This document shows, one piece after another, positions 5,457 to 7,234 of a stretch of DNA of 7,234 nucleotides (position 1 is the first letter of the stretch; every line of letters begins with the position of its first letter). The notes beneath the pieces are model-generated. The model searched no databases and was not told the DNA's origin. It was given only the letters and a program-made list of their open reading frames with translations. The position numbers and the translations under genes were made by a program. The DNA is from Candidatus Hermodarchaeota archaeon (GTDB lineage: Archaea > Asgardarchaeota > Hermodarchaeia > Hermodarchaeales > Hermodarchaeaceae): assembly GCA_016840185.1 (NCBI GenBank), contig JAEOSV010000184.1, positions 1 to 7,234 on the forward strand, given 5' to 3'.

Positions 5457-7022
5457 TTAGGGGGGAACAAGGGGAAATCCTGGTGGGAACCAGGGGAATT
5501 GTTGCGTTAGCGCAACAAAGATTGGGTTCACTACGAGCATTGGCCAAATACCAATGATGATGATCAGTGCAGCTAAGAGCAGCATAGGGAGTCGCATGCT
5601 CAAGGGACTGTCAGTGACGTTTTCTAAGTCAGCCGGGGTCTCACCAAAGAAGACACGTTTGATGAACCATAGAATATAGGCGGCAGTCAAGGCTGACCCA
5701 GCCACGGCGAAGATTACGAGCCAGATTGAGTAGGCGAAGGCGGCTCCAGCAAAGATGAAGAATTCGGAGAAGAATCCTGCCAATGGAGGAGTGCCTGCGA
5801 TGCTTAATCCGGCGATGAGTGCGATAGTGGCGGTCCAGGGCATTTTCCTGGCTAAGCCACCCATGGCATTGATGTCTCGTCCACGTTGATGACCAACCTG
5901 AACAATGAGGATACCAGCGACCATAAACAAGAGGCCCTTGCCCAGTGCATGGGTGAAGATATGGAAACTAGCACCTGCCACGCCAAGGAGTACCGCGGTT
6001 CCTAATCCAAAGAAGATGTAGCCCATCTGAGAGATGGACGAGTACGCAAAGAGACGCTTTGTATCTTTTTGTACGAGTGCCATAATGCCACCATAAAACA
6101 TGGTGATGATGCCGAATGCCATGATGATGAGGATAAATGTCCCGAATGCTGGGAGCATATAACCGGTTAAGACTCGGACGATTGCATATGCTGCGGTGGC
6201 AATCATTACACCAGATAAGATAGCGCTGATGGGAGTGGGAGCTTCTGCGTGAGCATCTGGAAGCCAGGTGTGGATTGGAAAGATTGCCATCTTTACGGCA
6301 AATCCAATGGTGAAGAGAATTACCAATACTTTTGCGATCTCAAAGAAGGGTGCAGTAATTGCGTTGGGGAACCCACCGGGCCAAATCCAACTGAGGTCAA
6401 TAACGGGGGTTGCACCTATTCCTGAGAAGTCGTACAGGTTGAGGGTTGCCACGCCATTGTAAGCAGAGAGGGCGTACATGCCAGCGATACCCACGATGAT
6501 GAGAACGGCTCCGATGTGGGTGAAGATGAAGTACTTGAGGGCGATGTTGGTGGATTGGGGTTTGGTGCCCCATTCGGCGATAAGGAAGTAGCTGGGGATG
6601 AGCATGAGTTCCCAGAGGATGTAGAATTGGAAGAGGTTAGTAGCGATTACTACGCCAAATATTCCGGCGTTGTACAAGAGAAGTAGGGCGTAGTATTTTC
6701 CGTGTCCATGTTCTTTCTTCATGTAAACCAGTGAATAGATTGTGGCGGCCATGGTGAGAATGATAATGATTCCAGCAACTGTGACACTGAGTCCGTCCAG
6801 AAGCCATCCAAAGAGGAAAGGCCCCCAGTAGAACCATTCGAAATAGACTCCATATTGGTACACTTCCCACCATGCCAGAGCAAAGGTGACAAGGCTAGCA
6901 AGCATAATCAGTACAGCAAAGATGCCGGCATAACGTCCGTTACGCCGTCCAATGATGAATGCAATGAGTGATCCGAATATCATGAGTAACATGGTTATTG
7001 TGAGCCAGGGTAAGAGCGCCAT
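5457..7022 (-). CDS. nuoM: NADH-quinone oxidoreductase-type subunit M (proton-translocating antiporter-like subunit)
   Basis: Membrane subunit of a complex I-like (Nuo/Fpo) pump, 521 aa, close to the usual NuoM length. About 14 hydrophobic segments run from residue 5 to 505. Key residues: E138 in the TM5-like helix (ILWELM, 135-140), K244 in FAVKMAIFPIHTWLPDAH (241-258), K362 in HIFTHALGKGLLFMVAG (354-370) and E420 in GTPPLAGFFSEFF (410-422). Glu rather than Lys in this last element is the NuoM type (E. coli E407), which supports M over L or N. The residue equivalent to NuoM K265 is Ala275 (GVMIATAAYAIVR against the GILLKTAAY type). The start at 7022 has a strong GAGGTGA 6 nt upstream. It sits 11 bp after nuoL and 16 bp before the next gene. 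The quinone or electron donor cannot be inferred, because no peripheral-arm gene is in the window. Confidence 0.93.
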   Translation of the reverse strand: MALLPWLTITMLLMIFGSLIAFIIGRRNGRYAGIFAVLIMLASLVTFALAWWEVYQYGVYFEWFYWGPFLFGWLLDGLSVTVAGIIIILTMAATIYSLVYMKKEHGHGKYYALLLLYNAGIFGVVIATNLFQFYILWELMLIPSYFLIAEWGTKPQSTNIALKYFIFTHIGAVLIIVGIAGMYALSAYNGVATLNLYDFSGIGATPVIDLSWIWPGGFPNAITAPFFEIAKVLVILFTIGFAVKMAIFPIHTWLPDAHAEAPTPISAILSGVMIATAAYAIVRVLTGYMLPAFGTFILIIMAFGIITMFYGGIMALVQKDTKRLFAYSSISQMGYIFFGLGTAVLLGVAGASFHIFTHALGKGLLFMVAGILIVQVGHQRGRDINAMGGLARKMPWTATIALIAGLSIAGTPPLAGFFSEFFIFAGAAFAYSIWLVIFAVAGSALTAAYILWFIKRVFFGETPADLENVTDSPLSMRLPMLLLAALIIIIGIWPMLVVNPIFVALTQQFPWFPPGFPLVPP

Positions 7023-7028
7023 CTTGAT

Positions 7029-7035
7029 TCACCTC
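7029..7035 (-). promoter_or_regulatory. Ribosome-binding site of nuoM, overlapping the nuoL stop codon
   Basis: On the minus strand it reads GAGGTGA, 6 nt before the nuoM ATG. Its first two bases are the last two of the nuoL stop (TGA, 7036-7034). This tight packing suggests translation of nuoL and nuoM is coupled. Confidence 0.75.
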
Positions 7036-7234
7036 ATGGTAGGAAGGGTATTGGAATTAGTAGTACGCCTCCTATGAACTGAAACAGCAACAGGAGGATG
7101 ATGAGGGCCAGGGCACCGATGAGCAGTAGAATCGTGTTCCAACTGTGGACACCGGTTTGAATTCGACGCCACCAACGGCTCAAACCAACTGAGCCGTCAG
7201 CGATAGCATAATTGGCACCGTCAATGCCTTTGAC
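7034..7234 (-). CDS. nuoL: NADH-quinone oxidoreductase-type subunit L, C-terminal 66 residues
   Basis: An open frame enters from the right edge and ends at TGA 7036-7034. The visible protein begins VKGIDGANYAIADG, continues through SRWWRRIQTGVHSWNTILL and ends in a hydrophobic helix and LLIPIPFLP. The pattern IDG followed by an R-x-x-QTG-x-x-x-x-Y/W element and a final membrane helix is typical of the end of NuoL, after its long lateral helix. Position directly before nuoM agrees with the L-M-N order. The 5' part lies outside the window, so no channel residues can be checked. Confidence 0.8.
   Translation of the reverse strand, partial: VKGIDGANYAIADGSVGLSRWWRRIQTGVHSWNTILLLIGALALIILLLLFQFIGGVLLIPIPFLP

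Overview
The window reads as chromosomal DNA from a prokaryote with an archaeal-style (A/V-type) rotary ATPase and a membrane complex I-like proton pump. I favour an archaeon: subunit I of the A-type ATPase is followed on the same strand by an apparent start that fits subunit K, ribosome-binding sites of the GGAGG/GAGGTGA type precede several genes, and one gene starts with GTG. Asgard archaea of the Heimdall type, or another archaeon with a Nuo-type complex, would fit. A bacterium with a V/A-ATPase cannot be excluded from 7 kb alone. No marker here fixes the lineage.

Layout: (1) Positions 1-2009, minus strand: the end of an A-type ATPase gene cluster as far as the window shows it, with atpI complete (653 aa) and the first 14 codons of a probable next gene (atpK-like) running off the left edge. 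(2) Positions 2010-2277: a 268-bp divergent intergenic region with no gene of appreciable size. It holds a candidate TATA-like element for atpI, a 6-bp-arm inverted repeat and a good ribosome-binding site for the rightward gene. (3) Positions 2278-3768, plus strand: cysteinyl-tRNA synthetase, 496 aa, complete, but with several substitutions at normally near-invariant active-site positions. (4) Positions 3769-3802: a 34-bp convergent gap with a GC-rich hairpin, probably the terminator of the leftward nuo operon. (5) Positions 3803-7234, minus strand: nuoL (only its last 66 codons), nuoM (521 aa) and nuoN-position gene (545 aa), with gaps of 11 and 16 bp, clearly one transcription unit in the canonical L-M-N order.

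How they work together: the L/M/N proteins are antiporter-like membrane subunits that move protons (or Na+) outwards when electrons pass through the peripheral arm of the complex. ATPase subunit I is the stator half-channel through which ions return to drive ATP synthesis. The window thus puts both sides of a chemiosmotic circuit around a housekeeping tRNA synthetase.

No new defence, mobile or RNA system is evident. The points most worth a second look are the divergent CysRS active site (Glu zinc ligand replaced by Ser, DIHGGG changed to DISGGG, CGPT changed to CGLT, a two-residue insertion after TDI), the absence of the central TM8 lysine in both antiporter-like subunits, and the L/M-like rather than N-like signature of the gene in the nuoN position.
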